This document shows, in pieces, positions 60,690 through 64,000 of a stretch of 64,000 bases of DNA (position 1 is its first letter; every line of letters begins with the position of its first letter). The translations under genes and the position numbers were made by a program. The DNA is from Amblyornis subalaris. Lineage: Eukaryota; Chordata; Aves; Passeriformes; Ptilonorhynchidae. The DNA lies in contig JACAXG010000170.1 of the NCBI GenBank assembly GCA_018881555.1, positions 959,188 through 1,023,187 on the forward strand, given 5' to 3'. Under the pieces are notes generated by a model. The model ran no database searches. It was not told the origin of the DNA and was given only the letters and a program-made list of their open reading frames with translations.

Positions 60690-63349
60690 CTTCGGCTCTT
60701 GCTCGGGGGCGGGGAGGGGGAGGGCGAGCGTTTGGCCGTTTTCAAATGTTCCTCCGGATGAGCAGATGCCGAAAGCCCCGAACTGAAAATCTTTTACTTG
60801 CGCCGTAGCTCCCAGGNACGAAATGGATATGCGGGAATTAGGAGTGCATGAAATGAAGGATACTCTAGCCAGAACGAAAAAGGGAAAGACTTTGATTTAT
60901 ACCCTTTCCTCCCCCCCCCGCTTAATTCTTTCTTTATTTATTTNGGTGGCTTTCAAACGCATTACTATTCACTAGGTACCAAAATGGTATCTGTCTCTAA
61001 TACGGGCTAGTCCAAAAAGCATTAGGCTCCTGGGTGATGCATGCATAAGCACATCCCCAAGAAAGGTAAAATAGATCAGGCTGCGGGTCCCCATAAATAC
61101 CATTAAGTTTAGAATAAAAGTGCTTCCTGTGCAGCCCTTCGGGAGCACATATAGCAGTCTGACATCATGATCCAAATGCCTTCACCTCCTATAGAAGTCC
61201 CCCTTTATTGTCTACTCTTTTAAATATTCATTTGGCGAGGAGAGAACCAGTATATGCTGGGAGAGCTGCTTTGTACCGTTGCTACAAAGGACAGAGTGGC
61301 TGTGTAACACAGTATTTACCTACCAAGATATCTGTGACAAAGGAACCTCTTTAGCAAATGAGGTCACTAATTCAGAAATTGGCCCTTTATAAGGAGAATG
61401 CTCATTTCTTTTCCACGTTCCGATTACTAGCAACTCCCTGGGAAAGACTTTCTTCCTGTTGATTTGTGATGGTGATACCATAAGATTTTCACAGGCTCCG
61501 TGCCTCTCTGTTAAGAAATTAAATGTTTTTAATTATTTAATACTGGAACTGTTGAATAAGGGAGGCACTAACAGACTCGGGAGCAGGCAAGCACGCACCC
61601 AGGCGCTGCTGGATGTCCGTCTCCTTTCCCCCTCCCTCGCTCCTCCGTCTGCTCCAATGTTTCCAAAGTCTGTGTGGTTCTCCAGGTGAATACTTTGTTC
61701 TCTTTTTCTCCTCTGGCTAGCGGATCCCGGCGAATAAATTGCCTTTCAGTGTAGAAGTCCTGCAATGATTAATCCGACGTGTGCCTCAGTCAGGTCTGTG
61801 TGCTGAGGTTTGGAGCACGAATCGATGCCCGTGCCTGGTCCTTGGAATGGTTCTATAGGGACAGACATGGCAGTGGAATTGCAGATGTCTGCTTGGGAGC
61901 AGCACTTCCATGGCAGAGCTGCACCATTCGTGTCGCTGGCAGAGGGGCAGGGGGGAAACTGGGAGCAGAAGGTCTGCTTTGAGCTTCATGCCTTAACACA
62001 CAAGGCATTCCCTGAGCACGCTTCTGAGTCTAGAAAAGTCTTTCTGGAAACCAGAAGTTTCTGGCTGTGCTTCAAAAGCAGTTCTCCTGCCTCTTGTAGA
62101 GGAACAAAAACAAAGTTACAGAACTAAGAACAAGATCTTCAGCAAAATAATTGGAAATCCTTTAGGAAAATTTTACCTAAAGGACATCTTTCTTTGGCAG
62201 GCTCTTGTTCTTAGGCCCTGAAATAGGATTTTTCTTTTTTTTTTCTCACCTCAGCCTTGCACATCAGAGAACGGGCATGGACAGAGAATGCTATTTATAG
62301 GCTTCTCTACATCAGCTTTAACTTTGCTACAAATATAAGTGTTGCCTGTCCAAAAAAATCGGTAGGAACTAGATTACTTCATTACCAGAAACGCTGCTAC
62401 AATAGGACATGCCAAGGGATGAGATAAGTCATTGCGATTGATCAGCAGTAGTTTCAGAAGAAAATATGTAGAGAAATGGTTGATTGAGAGATAGGACAGC
62501 TAAATTAATTTTTCTTCTGCATAACAATATGGGGAAACTGCAAAGATTGGAGTGATTTCTGTGATTTATCTGATAAAATGCTTTAAAGTATATCATGTGA
62601 TTTCAGCTTCAATTAATATGCTATTCTGACAACATCTGACATATTTAATTTAGTGTAAGAAACATATGTGAAGTTCAGTTACAGTAGACTGAGACTAACA
62701 TTTTTGTTTGCTGCAAGTGATGTAATATAACAGCATAACTTGACAAACAAACGTTTTATTGCTGAGAATTCCACAAGAGCAGCAATTTCTAGCTCAGACA
62801 TCATAGAAATTTCAAGACATTTCAAACTTAAAACTAACATCTCTTCTTTCTGGTGAACCCCCTAAATGAATTTTGAGTCCATTTTGTGAGCTGGATGTTT
62901 GGTGAAATATCTTCAGTCTGTGACAGGCAGAGGTCTCATCTGGAATCAATTAATTTGAAGCAGTTTAGCAACATACTTCTAGACTTTTGTGTGTGTGTCT
63001 GACTCCTCCTACCAGCATTTTAAGCTCAAAGGCTGTGTATAATTTCCTCTACCCATACCCATTTTTACGTTTTTAATGGCACTTCAGCTTTCATTGTTTC
63101 CTTGTTGGGGCCAACCCAAGGCTCAGGGACAGAAATGACAAGATGGCCATTGATTTAAAGGTGGATTGGATCGGGCGCTTTGTCTGGGTGAATTAAGAGG
63201 ACTTCATACTCGAGCATGGCCGTTTTATGTCATAGATATCATTTTATGTCAGATGCGTTATCTCTCATCAGCCGAGGAGCNCTGTAGTTATTTGATACAC
63301 ACTGGACATGGAGTAAAACTCTTTGATAGTGTTTTAGGAGGAAATGCGT
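60690..63349. other. Inferred first intron or inter-island sequence
   Basis: AT-leaning, repeat-free DNA between two CpG islands. It has a run of nine C near 60911-60919 and a CArG-like CCCTTTATAAGG at 61383-61394 (one A/T base too long for the strict consensus). The absence of CR1 over 2.6 kb beside a promoter is compatible with regulatory constraint. Frames of 60-105 codons are unconvincing, and no exon is recognised. Confidence 0.55.
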
Positions 63350-63433
63350 GAGCCGCGTGCTGGGCTGTGATGCTGAGGACTGTCGGACCGCGAGCCGCTC
63401 CGTCCGTGTGGGTGCATCGCCACCCCTTCGGGC

Positions 63434-63486
63434 AGGGAAGGAGGGAAGGAGGGAAGGAGGGAAGGAGGGAAGGAGGGAAGGAGGGA
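63434..63486 (+). repeat. (GGGAAGGA)n microsatellite, about 6.5 units
   Basis: An 8-base purine unit repeats perfectly from 63434 to 63486. Frames across it translate to repeated Gly-Arg-Arg/Lys-Glu or, on the other strand, Pro-Ser runs, which are not evidence of coding. It lies at the left side of the second CpG island. Confidence 0.92.
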
Positions 63487-63642
63487 TCCGCGTCCCTGCG
63501 GCGCTTCCCGGCGGCTGCAGTGCCGCGGGCGGCCACGGGGGGGCAGCGCCGGCCCGCGCTGTTCCCGGCCGGGAGCATCCCGAGGGATGCGGGCGGAGCC
63601 GCCGCGCCGGGACAGCGCTCCCCGCTCCGCCGGGACCCGCGG

Positions 63643-63741
63643 CGGCTCTGCAGCCCCCGGCACCGACAGGCAGCTCTGCAGCCGCCGGACTGACAGACGA
63701 ACAGCTCTGCAGGCGCCGGGATTAGCAGCTCTCCGGCCGCC
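63643..63741 (+). repeat. Diverged GC-rich tandem repeat, four units
   Basis: Four units start at 63643, 63671, 63702 and 63726 and share CAGCTCTGCAGSCGCCGG, with the first and last more diverged. Spacing is 28, 31 and 24 bases, so the units differ in their linkers. The shared core contains CAGCTCTGCAG, which has E-box-like CANNTG potential. The function, if any, is unknown. Confidence 0.7.
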
Positions 63742-63917
63742 AGAGCCCCTCGCCCGCGGCGGCGCGGCACCGCCTCGGCGCTCGCGGAGTTTTGGGATGC
63801 TGGGAGTCCGGCTGGGCTGGAGACGAGCTGGCTCCGCAGCTGGGGTTTGGGTGGGAAAGAACAGCTCGGGCCCTCTCTCGGGAGAGTTTGGCTTTCTCTT
63901 TCTTCGCGTTTCGCAGG

Positions 63918-64000
63918 CCGCGTGGGTTCGTGCCATGCCAAGGGTTTAAAGATGGGCAAAAATGATACAGCGAAACAAAATGTGTTTCTTTCAAAGATGT
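63918..64000 (+). other. Possible exon start after acceptor-like tract, cut by window end
   Basis: A pyrimidine-rich tract (TTTCTCTTTCTTCGCGTTTCG) ends in CAG at 63915-63917. Downstream, an ATG at 63952 opens a frame of 16 codons that is still open at the window end. The peptide begins MGKNDTAKQN, and I do not recognise it. The ATG has A at -3 and G at +4, a good context, but an in-frame window this short is expected by chance, so this is only a pointer for the next window. Confidence 0.2.

Larger units (their letters stand above)
63350..63950. promoter_or_regulatory. Second CpG island, possible alternative promoter
   Basis: About 600 GC- and CpG-rich bases start abruptly after AT-rich DNA. 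No TATA-like box or consensus donor was seen on the plus strand. Near its right edge, a pyrimidine-rich tract ends in CGCAG at 63917, like a splice acceptor. Frames of up to 223 codons on the minus strand and 125 on the plus are overlapping composition effects. It may be an alternative promoter or a GC-rich 5' exon of the same gene as the first island. Direction is not certain. Confidence 0.55.

Noticed and set aside
63288..63959. Minus-strand frame of 223 codons and neighbours over the second CpG island
   Set aside because: It is driven by GC content and the purine microsatellite, which translates to repeated Ser/Pro/Phe. No splice or start context supports it.
1..64000. Search for tRNA, rRNA, known microRNA, CRISPR array, retroviral genes or LTR pairs
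   Set aside because: No cloverleaf with A/B boxes, no mature microRNA sequence that I recognise, no regularly spaced direct repeats of CRISPR type, and no reverse transcriptase, gag or env-like frame was seen by eye.

Overview
This window reads as avian nuclear DNA, probably from a songbird. The main reason is the repeat content. Eleven CR1 LINE fragments can be recognised by the bird CR1 3' end (a CCTTCCAACCCAAACCATTC-type block running into repeated ATTCTRTGA octamers), with a twelfth possible relic. No Alu, L1 or SINE is visible. There is no bacterial-style gene packing, no operon, and no tRNA, rRNA or CRISPR array. Isolated single Ns recur through the window, as in a short-read draft assembly.

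From 1 to about 59.4 kb the window looks like intergenic or intronic DNA. I found no open reading frame there that I could recognise as a protein exon. Open frames over CR1 copies and GC-rich patches are by-products of composition. The space holds CR1 copies (plus strand at 12.6, 19.0, 24.3, 25.5, 34.1 and 58.4 kb; minus strand at 6.0, 17.4, 46.3, 50.6 and 53.7 kb), simple repeats, a three-copy 38-bp minisatellite at 45.5 kb, several GC/CpG-rich patches (2.4, 29.6 and 32.2 kb), and AT-rich unique stretches with transcription-factor-like motifs that could be conserved enhancers. The most suggestive stretch is 52.74-53.30 kb, which keeps many CpGs in an otherwise AT-rich setting.

The right end changes character. 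A large CpG island (about 59.56-60.64 kb) carries a TATA-like box at its upstream edge and a clear consensus splice donor at 60323/60324 on the plus strand, so it is best read as the promoter and first exon of a plus-strand gene extending beyond the window. A second CpG-rich island follows at about 63.35-63.95 kb. It contains an 8-bp-unit microsatellite and a diverged GC-rich tandem repeat, and it ends in a splice-acceptor-like tract followed by an open frame running off the window. I could not identify the gene. The layout (a long gene-poor flank, then two CpG islands about 2.5 kb apart) is typical of vertebrate developmental regulators with alternative first exons, but that is inference.

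No novel multi-gene system is visible. The observations worth following are the unidentified promoter/exon, the twin islands with their internal repeats, the CpG-retaining element at 53 kb, and the clustering of ambiguous bases inside CR1 copies.
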